From positions 1,819,617-1,883,616 of the forward strand of contig NZ_KK037166.1 of assembly GCF_000568255.1 (NCBI RefSeq): DNA of 64,000 nucleotides, given 5' to 3'. Position 1 is the stretch's first letter. Each line of letters starts with the position of its first letter. This DNA comes from Kutzneria sp. 744. Its GTDB lineage: Bacteria > Actinomycetota > Actinomycetes > Mycobacteriales > Pseudonocardiaceae. This document shows positions 55,161 to 63,305 of this stretch, piece after piece. Below the pieces are notes generated by a model. The model searched no databases and was not told the DNA's origin. It was given only the letters and a program-made list of their open reading frames with translations. A program made the translations under genes and the position numbers.

Positions 55161-56004
55161 GGTGTGCCGGCCGGCGGGGCGGTTGTGGGCGCGGGCGACG
55201 ATCCCGGCGCCGGACCTGACGTGGTTCCGGGACTGGAAGGTGCTGCTGGGGGTCGCCGTCGCGCTGCTGGTGGTGGTGCTCGGGGCGGCCGAGGACATGC
55301 TGGAGAAGTCCACGTTCCTCGGCTTCGCCTACGAGGTGCTGCGCTGGGCGCCGCTGTTCGTCGGCATCCGCTTGCTGGACCGGGACGGCCCGCGGCGGGT
55401 CATCGCCCACGGCATCGTGGCCGCCAACGCCGTGTTCCTGCTGGTCGACGGCCTGGGCAGCGTGCACTCCATCGGCAGCGTGTGGTCGTGGCTGCAGCTG
55501 GCGCTGGCGGCGGCGCTCGTGGTGGTGCTGGCCATCCGGCTATGGCCGTTCGAGCAGGTGCCGCGCCGGCCGGCGCTGGTGTCGCCGACGCGGCGGCCGC
55601 TGGCATGGGTGACGGTCGGCGCGGCCTCGGCGGAGCTGGTCCTGCTGGTGGCGGCGGTGCCGTTCGACGACGGCGAGATCAGCGGCACGTTCACCGTCGG
55701 CGGCGTGATCGGGCTGGTGGCCGGGCTGCTGGCCGTGGTGCCGTGGGCGGGGATGTGCGTGCTGGCCGTGCTGTCGCGGCATCTGTCGGCGGCGCAGCGG
55801 CTGTTCGTGACCGCCGCCGTGCTCGCGTGGGCGGTGCCCGAGGTGTTCTTCATGCTCGGGTCTCTGCTGCTCGGGGCCGCTTTCCGCTACGTCGGCGACG
55901 ACGTCTGGGGCGGTCACGGGATCGTCGCCTGGTTCGCGCTGCTGCACGCCGTGATCACCGCCGCGCTGGCCGGCTCGACCGTGGTCCTGCTGCGCCGGTC
56001 GTAA
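55159..56004 (+). CDS. Polytopic membrane protein or C-terminal domain of the caspase
   Basis: From PDLTWFRDWKVLLGVAVALL onward there are about seven membrane helices (FVGIRLLDRDGPRRVIAHG; LQLALAAALVVVLAIRLWPF; IVAWFALLHAVITAALAGST). No family recognised. It is in a different frame from the caspase, but no ribosome site or natural start stands out, and the change of frame falls inside continuous coding text near 55157. A caspase-membrane fusion disrupted by an indel is therefore as likely as two genes. Confidence 0.55.
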   Translation: MVCRPAGRLWARATIPAPDLTWFRDWKVLLGVAVALLVVVLGAAEDMLEKSTFLGFAYEVLRWAPLFVGIRLLDRDGPRRVIAHGIVAANAVFLLVDGLGSVHSIGSVWSWLQLALAAALVVVLAIRLWPFEQVPRRPALVSPTRRPLAWVTVGAASAELVLLVAAVPFDDGEISGTFTVGGVIGLVAGLLAVVPWAGMCVLAVLSRHLSAAQRLFVTAAVLAWAVPEVFFMLGSLLLGAAFRYVGDDVWGGHGIVAWFALLHAVITAALAGSTVVLLRRS

Positions 56005-56061
56005 GCGTTTACAAGGGTTTCAGCCTTTACAGCCCGGTGTGAGCCACGTTACGGTCGCGTT

Positions 56062-56077
56062 CTGGAAGCGCTTCCAG
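56062..56077. promoter_or_regulatory. LacI/CebR-type operator upstream of GH12 gene
   Basis: CTGGAAGCGCTTCCAG is a perfect 16-bp palindrome 47 bp before the GH12 start. The core differs by two symmetric bases from the CebR box of Streptomyces (TGGGAGCGCTCCCA), which controls cellulose-use genes. Repression relieved by cello-oligosaccharides is the likely role, by analogy. Confidence 0.7.
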
Positions 56078-56124
56078 GACCCCTGCCCCGGGCCGCCACC
56101 CACCCTGCTTCGAAAGGCTTGCCC

Positions 56125-57282
56125 ATGTCCGGAGCACAGTTGCGACGGCTGGCCGTGGCGGCACTGGTCGGCGCGACCGCCATGCTGCTGCCCATGCCCA
56201 CGGCCCATGCGGCCACCACGACCTGCGACCCGCAAGGCTCGATCAGCGCGGCCGGCGGCGAATACACCATCCAGGCCAACGAATGGAACTCGTCCGACCA
56301 GCAGTGCATCACCTACAGCAGCGGCACCGCATGGTCGGTGAGCACGGCCAACTTCACCCTCTCCGGCGGCGCGCCGGCCACGTATCCGTCGATCTACAAG
56401 GGCTGCCACTGGGGCGCCTGCACGTCCGGCAGCGGCCTGCCGATCCAGGTCAACAAGATCGCGAGCTCGACGTCGTCGTGGAGCACCACACAGCCGGCCA
56501 GCGGCGCCTATGACGTGGCCTATGACCTCTGGACCAACTCCACGGCCACCACCGGCGGGCAGCCCGACGGCAGCGAGATCATGATCTGGATGAACAGCCG
56601 CGGCGGCGTCGGGCCGTTCGGCCAGAAGGTCGCGACGGCCAGCATCGGCGGCCTGAACTGGGACGTGTGGACCGGGCGGCAGACCTCCTGGAACATCGTC
56701 TCCTACGTGCTGCAAGGCGGTGCGACGTCGCTTAATGGCCTCAACGTCAAGGCGCTGATCGACGACTCGGTGGCGCGCGGCGTGACCAACGCCAACCACT
56801 ACCTGCTCGACGCCGAGGCCGGTTTCGAGATCTGGAAAGGCGGCCAGGGCCTGGCCACCACCAGCTTCTCCTTCAACGCCACCGCCGGCGCCGGCCCGCT
56901 GTCCCAGGGCCGTCCCGTGACGGCGTCGTCGGTGGAGAACGCCTCCTACCAGCCCGCGAATGCCGTGGACGGCAACGGTTCCACGCGGTGGAGCAGTTCC
57001 TTCGCCGACGGGCAGTGGATCCAGGTCGACCTCGGCGCCGTGAAGCAGATCAACCGGGTCGTGCTGAACTGGGAAGCGGCCTACGCCAGGCAGTTCCGTG
57101 TCCAGGTGTCGAACGACCCGAGCTTCGCCACGTCCACGGATCTTTACGCCACCAGCGCGGGGACCGGCGGCGTGAACACCCTGGCCGTGTCGGGCAGCGG
57201 CCGCTACGTCCGCCTGCTCGGACAGACCCGGGCCACCCCGTATGGCGTTTCTCTCTGGGAATTCCAGGTCTTCGGCAGCTGA
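56125..57282 (+). CDS. Secreted GH12 endoglucanase/xyloglucanase with CBM32 domain
   Basis: 385 residues. Signal peptide LAVAALVGATAMLLPMPTAHA. GH12 jelly roll with nucleophile Glu151 in GSEIMIWMNSRGG and acid/base Glu235 in AGFEIWKGGQG. A discoidin-type C-terminal module (PVTASSVENASYQPANAVDG; RYVRLLGQTRATPYGVSLWE) binds carbohydrate. Cuts beta-1,4-glucan or xyloglucan outside the cell. ATG 56125 after GAAAGG. Operator upstream (56062-56077). Confidence 0.92.
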   Translation: MSGAQLRRLAVAALVGATAMLLPMPTAHAATTTCDPQGSISAAGGEYTIQANEWNSSDQQCITYSSGTAWSVSTANFTLSGGAPATYPSIYKGCHWGACTSGSGLPIQVNKIASSTSSWSTTQPASGAYDVAYDLWTNSTATTGGQPDGSEIMIWMNSRGGVGPFGQKVATASIGGLNWDVWTGRQTSWNIVSYVLQGGATSLNGLNVKALIDDSVARGVTNANHYLLDAEAGFEIWKGGQGLATTSFSFNATAGAGPLSQGRPVTASSVENASYQPANAVDGNGSTRWSSSFADGQWIQVDLGAVKQINRVVLNWEAAYARQFRVQVSNDPSFATSTDLYATSAGTGGVNTLAVSGSGRYVRLLGQTRATPYGVSLWEFQVFGS

Positions 57283-57297
57283 AGTTACGGTGGTCGG

Positions 57298-58326
57298 GTG
57301 CGAGCAGTCGTCTACGAGTCGTTCGGCGGTCAGCCCGAGGTCCGCGAGGTCGCCGATCCCACGCCCACGCGTGACGGGGTGGTGATCGGGGTCCGGGCGA
57401 CCGGGTTGTGCCGCAGCGACTGGCACGGCTGGCAGGGGCACGACTCCGACATCACCGAACTGCCCCACGTGCCGGGGCATGAGCTGGCCGGGGAGGTGCA
57501 CGCGGTCGGCGGCGACGTCACTCGTTGGCGTGTCGGCGACCGCGTCACCGTGCCGTTCATCTGCGCCTGCGGGCGGTGCGCCTCGTGTGTCGCCGGTGAT
57601 CAGCAGGTGTGCTCCGCGCAGACCCAACCCGGCTTCACCCACTGGGGTTCCTTCGCCGAGCACGTCGCAATCGACCACGCCGACGTCAACCTCGTCGCCT
57701 TGCCGCCGGAGATGGCCTACTCCACCGCCGCCGCCCTGGGCTGCCGTTTCGCCACCGCTTTCCGCTCCGTCGTCGCCCAGGGCCGCGCCCGCCCCGGCGA
57801 GTGGGTCGTCGTCCACGGCTGCGGTGGCGTCGGCCTCTCCGCCGTCATGATCGCCGCCGCCCTCGGCGCGCAGGTTGTCGCCGTGGACGTCAACCCCGCC
57901 GCCTTGGACCTGGCCAAGCAGTTCGGCGCCGCCGTCGCTCTGGAAGCGCATCCAGACGTCGTTTCCGCTGTTCGGGAGGCCACGGACGGCGGCGCTCACC
58001 TGTCCCTGGACGCCCTCGGGCATCCCGTGACGGCGTCGAACTCCGTCCTGTCGCTGCGCCGCCGTGGCCGGCACGTCCAGGTCGGACTCCTGCCGTCCGG
58101 ACCGACGCCGCTGCCCATGGACCGGGTCATCGGCTGGGAGCTGGAGATCCTCGGCAGCCACGGCATGGCCGCCCACGCCTACGGCCCGATGATGGACCTG
58201 GTGGCATCGGGGGCTTTGCGCCCCGACCTGCTCATCGCCCGCACCATCGACCTCGCCGAGGCCGCCTCGGCCCTGGCGGCGATGGACCGCTCCACCGCCG
58301 CCGGCATGACCATGATCAAGCCTTAG
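57298..58326 (+). CDS. Zinc-dependent alcohol dehydrogenase
   Basis: 342 residues. Catalytic zinc ligands: Cys in TGLCRSDWHGW, His-Glu in VPGHELAGEVH; structural zinc Cys cluster in CACGRCASCVAGDQQVC; Rossmann site VVVHGCGGVGLSAVMIAAAL. NAD(P)-dependent oxidation of an alcohol. Starts 15 bp after the GH12 stop, possibly cotranscribed, though a link to glucan use is not evident. Overlaps the convergent HdeD-like gene by 11 bp. Confidence 0.92.
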   Translation: MRAVVYESFGGQPEVREVADPTPTRDGVVIGVRATGLCRSDWHGWQGHDSDITELPHVPGHELAGEVHAVGGDVTRWRVGDRVTVPFICACGRCASCVAGDQQVCSAQTQPGFTHWGSFAEHVAIDHADVNLVALPPEMAYSTAAALGCRFATAFRSVVAQGRARPGEWVVVHGCGGVGLSAVMIAAALGAQVVAVDVNPAALDLAKQFGAAVALEAHPDVVSAVREATDGGAHLSLDALGHPVTASNSVLSLRRRGRHVQVGLLPSGPTPLPMDRVIGWELEILGSHGMAAHAYGPMMDLVASGALRPDLLIARTIDLAEAASALAAMDRSTAAGMTMIKP

Positions 58327-58862
58327 CCGCGCGGCCCAGGCGCAGGGCGGAGACGAGGAAGAAGATGCCGCCCAGCGTGGCGTAACCGGCCAGTGTGGAC
58401 AGTCCGGCTCCTTGCTGGCCGGCTTGCAGGATGAACGAGATGCCGGCGACGGTCGAGATGGCGCCACTGATGATCATCGGCCACTGGCCGCCCAGCGCGC
58501 GGCGGCTGAGGCCGACGACGAGTTGCACGAGGCCGGACAGAATCGCCCAGGCGCCCCAGACCCGCAGCACGCCGGGATTGCCGGACGACGCGGCGACGGC
58601 CAGGCCGATGGCCGCGAGCAGGCTGATCGCGATGTTCACGTACAGGCCGGGTTTGACGCCATTGGACGAGCGCGCGTCGACCACCGCCGCGGCCACGTCG
58701 AACACCGGGTAGAGCACCAGCAGCGCGATGGCCAACGGGGTGATGGTCGAAGCTGTCGCGACCAGCAGACGGCCCAGACGATCGCGAAACCGAAGCGGAC
58801 GAAGTACAACCGCGGCAGTTGGGGCGCGATGCCCACGGTCGACGCCGATGCCCGGCACTCAT
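58316..58862 (-). CDS. HdeD/DUF308-like membrane protein, two frame errors
   Basis: ATG 58862 follows AAGGAGAA, a strong site, but the frame fails at once. Adding one base near 58851 and one near 58768 gives SASTVGIAPQLPRLYFVRFG then FAIVWAVLLVATASTITPLA and a normal six-helix protein of about 180 residues (LYPVFDVAAAVVDARSS; GVLRVWGAWAILSGLVQLVV). Resembles HdeD/DUF308 stress membrane proteins. Divergent from the second XRE regulator, which may control it. Confidence 0.65.
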
Positions 58863-58929
58863 GGGTTCTCCTTGTGAGTTCGACTTCTCGTGTCCCGACG
58901 GTGGCACCGGCCCGCGCACCAGGCGAAAG

Positions 58930-58992
58930 GGCCGGTGTTGTCCTGGGACAGTCCTGGCCCACCCTCGGCTTTGACGCTGTTAGATTTCCGGT
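58930..58992 (+). promoter_or_regulatory. Promoter/operator of the second XRE regulator
   Basis: TAGATT at 58981-58986 lies six bases before GTG 58993, implying a leaderless transcript. Upstream, GTCCTGG occurs twice with an 11-bp period (58940-58946, 58951-58957), and TGTCC-TG-GGACA (58939-58950) forms a small inverted repeat; these could be the regulator's own site in this divergent region. Confidence 0.5.
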
Positions 58993-59832
58993 GTGACCGG
59001 CGACGCGCATCGCAGCGAACTGGGCGATTTCCTCCAGGCGCGGCGGGCCGAGCTGAGCCCCGACACGGTCGGGCTGCCCGGCGTCGGCCCCCGGCGGCGG
59101 GTCCGGGGACTGCGCCGGGAAGAGGTCGCCGCCCTCGCCTCGATCAGCACGGACTTCTACACGCGACTCGAACAGGGACGGCGCCGCGCGTCCGAGGAAG
59201 TGCTGGCCGCCATCGCGCGGGTCCTCCGACTCAGCGACGACGAACGCGCCTACGTGTTCGAGCTGTCCGGCCGGGAACAGCAGACGGGGCGGCCGTCGCG
59301 CCCGCAGGCCCACCCGCAGTTGCGACGACTGCTCGGCGACCTCGCCACGACCCCGGCGGTGGTGTTGGGGCGACGCACGGACATCCTGGCCTGGAACCCC
59401 ATGGCGGCGGCGCTGTTCACCGACTTCGGGCGTCTGCCGGAGAAGGACCGGAACTTCGTGCGGCTGGTCTTCTGCGACCAGGGCGTGCGGGCGTTGTATC
59501 CGCACTGGGAGCACGCGGCCCGAAACGGCGTCGCGCAGCTGCGGCGGGAGGCCGCGCGGGATCCCTCCGACCCCGAGCTGACGGCCCTCGTCGAGGAACT
59601 CTCGGCTTTGGACGAGGACTTCCGGCGCTGGTGGACCGCGCACCAGGTCGCGGTCCGCGGCGCCGGCGTCAACGAGGTGCGGCACCCGGTCGTCGGCGAT
59701 CTCACCCTCGACTGGGCGGCGCTCGTCTGCACCGCCGATCCCGACCAGCAGCTGTTCACCTGGACCGCCGACCCCGGCACGCCGTCCCACGACGCCATCC
59801 GCCGGCTCGCCTCCCGGCTCACCACCGCCTGA
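58993..59832 (+). CDS. XRE-family regulator with MmyB-like ligand domain
   Basis: 279 residues, same architecture as the regulator at 21744: HTH LRREEVAALASISTDFYTRL near residues 35-75 and MmyB-like domain (TTPAVVLGRRTDILAWNPMA; LVFCDQGVRALYPHWEHAAR). Leaderless start. Members usually regulate the divergent gene, here the HdeD-like membrane protein. Ligand unknown. Confidence 0.88.
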   Translation: MTGDAHRSELGDFLQARRAELSPDTVGLPGVGPRRRVRGLRREEVAALASISTDFYTRLEQGRRRASEEVLAAIARVLRLSDDERAYVFELSGREQQTGRPSRPQAHPQLRRLLGDLATTPAVVLGRRTDILAWNPMAAALFTDFGRLPEKDRNFVRLVFCDQGVRALYPHWEHAARNGVAQLRREAARDPSDPELTALVEELSALDEDFRRWWTAHQVAVRGAGVNEVRHPVVGDLTLDWAALVCTADPDQQLFTWTADPGTPSHDAIRRLASRLTTA

Positions 59833-59840
59833 GCCGGCCT

Positions 59841-59899
59841 GATGCAGGGAAGGACGCCTTACCCTCGCTCAACGCGGGTAAGGCGTCCTTGCCTGCATC
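59841..59899. terminator. Long hairpin at convergent gene ends
   Basis: Arms 59841-59864 and 59876-59899 are 24 bp with one mismatch around an 11-base loop, carrying AAGGACGCCTTACCC and its complement. It lies between two convergent genes, the same placement as the palindrome at 23801-23853. Confidence 0.75.
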
Positions 59900-59908
59900 G
59901 GACCGGTG

Positions 59909-60646
59909 CTACAGCTTGAACTCGCTCTTGCCGGCCAGGCCGTGCAGCTTGTTCAGCTCCTCGGCGACCTTCTTCCACTCCCCCGCCCGCCGCGAGCCGT
60001 AGGCGTCGTCGCCGCTGGGCTTGCTGCCCAAGGGCAGGATCGGGTCGCCGACGCCGTGCTCCAGGCGGTAGACCAGCACGCTGTGGGCGGCCTTGACCCA
60101 GGGCTCGGGGTCGGGCCGGGGCAGGCTGCCGACGGCGCTGGTGAGCCAGACGGGCAGCGGGTCGCCGGCGGCCATGGCGTCGTTGAGGCGCTGGCGGGCG
60201 ACGACGCTGACCCGGGCCTTGGCCGCGGTGATCCGGTCCTTGTCGGGGCCGCCGCCGAGGGCGGCCGCCTCCAGCTTCGCCAGGTCGGCCTCGACCATGC
60301 GCTGGGCGGCCTCCACGGTGGCCCACTTGGCCTGGACCTGCTTGGGCGTGAGGTTGATGTAGCCGTCGCCGCCCTGGCGCCGGCTGGCCGGCTTGGCCAG
60401 CTGGGTCTGCACCTCGGCGATCCGCTTGCGCACGAGGTTGGCCTGGTCGGAGGTCAGCTGCCGGCGCTCGGCCTCGTGCCCCTCGGCCAGGGTCCTGACC
60501 GCGTCGGCCAGGTCCTCGGTCACGTCGTCGAGCCCGGGCCGCACCCGGCCGCCGCGCTTCACCAGCGCGGCGAACTGCTCCCTGAGTTCCGTGATCTGCT
60601 GCTGGAGCTGGTCGATCGCCGCAGTCTGATCGATCGTCTCGGTCAC
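59909..60646 (-). CDS. Coiled-coil hypothetical protein
   Basis: About 245 residues, rich in Gln/Glu/Lys/Leu heptads (QLQQQITELREQFAALVKRG; RRQLTSDQANLVRKRIAEVQ), then LTPKQVQAKWATVEAAQRMV. C-terminal part more globular (VLVYRLEHGVGDPILPLGSK). No membrane segment or signal. GTG 60646 after GAGGCGGG is preferred over the longer start at 60724. No family recognised. Confidence 0.65.
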   Translation of the reverse strand: MTETIDQTAAIDQLQQQITELREQFAALVKRGGRVRPGLDDVTEDLADAVRTLAEGHEAERRQLTSDQANLVRKRIAEVQTQLAKPASRRQGGDGYINLTPKQVQAKWATVEAAQRMVEADLAKLEAAALGGGPDKDRITAAKARVSVVARQRLNDAMAAGDPLPVWLTSAVGSLPRPDPEPWVKAAHSVLVYRLEHGVGDPILPLGSKPSGDDAYGSRRAGEWKKVAEELNKLHGLAGKSEFKL

Positions 60647-60815
60647 CAGGCCCGCCTCGCTAGCGCTCGGCGGGTCTGCGACCCAAGTCCCAGTGCTCAA
60701 TGGTGCCCTCGCAAGCTCGGCCACGGATCCTCCTCACCTCGACCCGATCTTGCCGGACATCCCGGCGACGTGGGGCGCGACTTGGCCGCCCGTTCGGGGG
60801 AAGCTGGCCGATGCG

Positions 60816-61919
60816 ATGCTGATCGGCGTGAGCAGGGATGGGACGGGGCTGCGCCGGGGCTGGACCACAGGCGCGTGCGCGACGGCGGCAACCAAGGCGG
60901 CCTACACAGCGCTGCTGACCGGCGCGTTCCCGGATCCGGTGGAGATCACCCTGCCCAAGGGCCAGCGGCCGGCGTTCGCGCTGGCGGTGGAGTCCCTGAC
61001 CGACGGCGCCGCCACGGCCGGCATCGTCAAGGACGCGGGCGACGACCCGGACGTCACGCACGGGGCCCTGATCCGCTCGACCGTCCGGCATGGCGAGGCC
61101 GGCTCGGGCGTGGTGTTCCGGGCCGGGCCGGGCGTCGGCACGGTGACGAAGCCGGGCCTGCCGCTGGCCGTCGGCGAGCCGGCGATCAATCCCGTGCCGC
61201 GGCAGCTGATGCAGGGCGTGGTGGCGGAGGTGGCCGCGGCGCACGGCGGTTCGGGCGACGTCGTGGTGGAGATCTCCGTCGACAACGGCGAGGAGATCGC
61301 CCGGCAGACCTGGAACCCGCGACTGGGAATCCTCGGCGGCCTGTCCATTCTCGGCACCACCGGCGTCGTCGTGCCGTACTCCTGCTCGGCGTGGATCGAC
61401 AGCATCCGTCGCGGCATCGACGTCGCCCGCGCCGCCGGGCACCAGCACGTCGCGGGCTGCACCGGCAGCACCTCCGAACGGGTGGTCACCCAGATGTACC
61501 CGCTGCCCGAGGACGCCCTGCTCGACATGGGCGACTTCGTCGGCGCGATGCTCAAGCACCTGCGCCGGCACCCGGTGCCGCGGCTGACCATCGCCGGCGG
61601 CGTCGGCAAGCTGGCCAAGTTCGCCGACGGGCACCTGGACCTGCACTCGGGTCGTTCGCAGGTCAACCACGAGCTGCTGGCGGCCCTGGTCGTCGACGGC
61701 GACGGCTCGCCGGAACTGGTCGAGGCCGTCCGCACGGCCAACACCGCCCTCGGCGCTTTGCAGCTGTGCCAGCGGGAAGGCCTGCCGCTGGGCGACCTCA
61801 TCGCCGACCGCTGCCTGGCCACCGCCGACGGCATCCTGCGCGGCGCCGGCATCGCCGTGGACATCGTGGTGATCGATCGGGCCGGGACCGTAGTCGGCCG
61901 CTCCCGGCATCCGGCATGA
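60816..61919 (+). CDS. cbiD: Cobalt-precorrin-5B C1-methyltransferase
   Basis: 367 residues. The CbiD signature LRRGWTTGACATAATKAA is near the N-terminus, with NPRLGILGGLSILGTTGVVVP and IAGGVGKLAKFADGHLDLHS downstream. Methylates C-1 of the corrin ring with SAM. ATG 60816 after GGGGAAG; GTG 60828 is an alternative. Its stop overlaps a possible GNAT start (ATGA at 61916). No cobalamin riboswitch motif was seen upstream. Confidence 0.93.
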   Translation: MLIGVSRDGTGLRRGWTTGACATAATKAAYTALLTGAFPDPVEITLPKGQRPAFALAVESLTDGAATAGIVKDAGDDPDVTHGALIRSTVRHGEAGSGVVFRAGPGVGTVTKPGLPLAVGEPAINPVPRQLMQGVVAEVAAAHGGSGDVVVEISVDNGEEIARQTWNPRLGILGGLSILGTTGVVVPYSCSAWIDSIRRGIDVARAAGHQHVAGCTGSTSERVVTQMYPLPEDALLDMGDFVGAMLKHLRRHPVPRLTIAGGVGKLAKFADGHLDLHSGRSQVNHELLAALVVDGDGSPELVEAVRTANTALGALQLCQREGLPLGDLIADRCLATADGILRGAGIAVDIVVIDRAGTVVGRSRHPA

Positions 61920-61927
61920 TCCGTCCT

Positions 61928-62524
61928 ATGCCTGATTTCCGTGAGAAACCCGTGCTCTCCGGCGAAACCGTGGTGCTGCGCCCGGTCATCGCCGACGACG
62001 CGGTCGACATGCTGGAGGTGCTGGCCGACGGCGACGTGCTGCGGCTGACCGGATCGCACGGCACCCTCTCGCCCGACGACGTCGAGCCGATGCGGCAGTG
62101 GTACGGCAGCCGCGCCGAGCACGACGACCGCCTCGACCTGGCCGCCGTCGACCGCGCCACCGGCCGCTACGTCGGCGAGGTCGTGCTCAACGAGCTCGAC
62201 CCCAACAACAACTCCTGCTCGTTCCGCATCGCGCTGGGGGCGCCGGGGCAGAACCGCGGGCTGGGCACCGAGGCCACCCGGCTGGTGCTTGGCTACGCGT
62301 TCGAGCGGGTCGGCCTGCACCGGATCAGCCTGGAGGTCTACTCGTTCAACTCCCGGGCCCGCCGGGTGTACGAGAAGGTCGGCTTCCGGCCCGAGGGCGT
62401 GCTGCGCGACGCGTTGCTGTGGGAGGGCCAGCGCTTCGACTCCCACGTCATGTCGATCCTGGCCCACGAGTGGGCCGAGCACCGGGGCTGTCCCGAGTCC
62501 GTGGAGTCACGCCGGGCCGTCTGA
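61928..62524 (+). CDS. GNAT-family (RimJ/RimL-like) N-acetyltransferase
   Basis: 198 residues: VLRPVIADDAVDMLEVLADG, then the acetyl-CoA loop APGQNRGLGTEATRLVLGYA and LEVYSFNSRARRVYEKVGF. Transfers acetyl groups to a protein N-terminus or small amine. ATG 61916, overlapping the cbiD stop, is an alternative start. Overlaps the convergent BtuF-like gene by 18 bp. Substrate unknown. Confidence 0.88.
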   Translation: MPDFREKPVLSGETVVLRPVIADDAVDMLEVLADGDVLRLTGSHGTLSPDDVEPMRQWYGSRAEHDDRLDLAAVDRATGRYVGEVVLNELDPNNNSCSFRIALGAPGQNRGLGTEATRLVLGYAFERVGLHRISLEVYSFNSRARRVYEKVGFRPEGVLRDALLWEGQRFDSHVMSILAHEWAEHRGCPESVESRRAV

Positions 62525-63283
62525 GCCCAGCCCCAACTGCTCGCGCAGGGTCTCGGCCGCCGTGGCCAGGGAGGGTCCGTACCAGGTCAGCAGGCGTCCG
62601 CTGACCAGACGGACCCGATCCGCCTCGAAGCACTCGGGGCCGTCGGCGGCGGTGAAGACGTAGGGCTCGTCCGGGAGCACGATCAGGTCGGCCGCGCGCA
62701 GCTGGTCGAGCTCCTGCTTCGGGTAGCGGTCGGCGTGGTCGGCGTAGACGTTGGCGACACCGATCCGGGCCAGCAGGTCCGTGGCGAAGGTCCGGCTGCC
62801 GACCACCATCCACGGATCCCGCCACACGCACACCAGCGCCGACCTCTCGGGCTCCGGCACCGGCCCGTCGAGCCTTCGGTGCGCCTCCGCCAGCCACTCC
62901 GGCGTCGGACGTCCGAGCGCCACGGTGATCAGCCGGTCCAGCGAGCTCAGCGCGCCCGGCACGTCCTCCACGACGGTCACCCACACCGGCACGCCGGCCT
63001 CTTCCAGCCGCCGGACGTCGATCTCCCGGTTCTCCTCCTTGTTGACGACGACGAGGTCCGGCCCCAGCTCCGCGATCCGCCGCGTGTCCGGGTTCTTCGT
63101 CCCCCGCACCCGCTCGACCCCCAGGTCCACAGGATGGGTGCACCACTCAGTGGCCGCCACCAGCAGGTCACGGTCGACGGCCGCCACCGCCTCCGTCAGC
63201 GACGGCACCAGCGACACCACCCGCCGCACCTCGTCGGGCAGCCGCACCTCCCGGCCGAGATCGTCACGTTCCGTACGCGCCAC
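62507..63283 (-). CDS. BtuF-like helical-backbone metal/cobalamin receptor
   Basis: 258 residues of the TroA-like periplasmic-binding fold with one long helix: RVVSLVPSLTEAVAAVDRDL, RIAELGPDLVVVNKEENREI, and LIVLPDEPYVFTAADGPECF. Family members bind cobalamin or ferric siderophores. No signal peptide or lipobox is visible, so a cytosolic role or a mis-set start is possible. Flanked by cobalamin synthesis genes, which favours a corrinoid ligand. Confidence 0.82.
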   Translation of the reverse strand: MARTERDDLGREVRLPDEVRRVVSLVPSLTEAVAAVDRDLLVAATEWCTHPVDLGVERVRGTKNPDTRRIAELGPDLVVVNKEENREIDVRRLEEAGVPVWVTVVEDVPGALSSLDRLITVALGRPTPEWLAEAHRRLDGPVPEPERSALVCVWRDPWMVVGSRTFATDLLARIGVANVYADHADRYPKQELDQLRAADLIVLPDEPYVFTAADGPECFEADRVRLVSGRLLTWYGPSLATAAETLREQLGLGSDGPA

Positions 63284-63305
63284 CCAGCCAGGCTATCGTC
63301 CGGCG

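Noticed and set aside
60647..60815. Possible cobalamin riboswitch before cbiD
   Set aside because: No B12-box-like sequence or suitable stem pattern was found.
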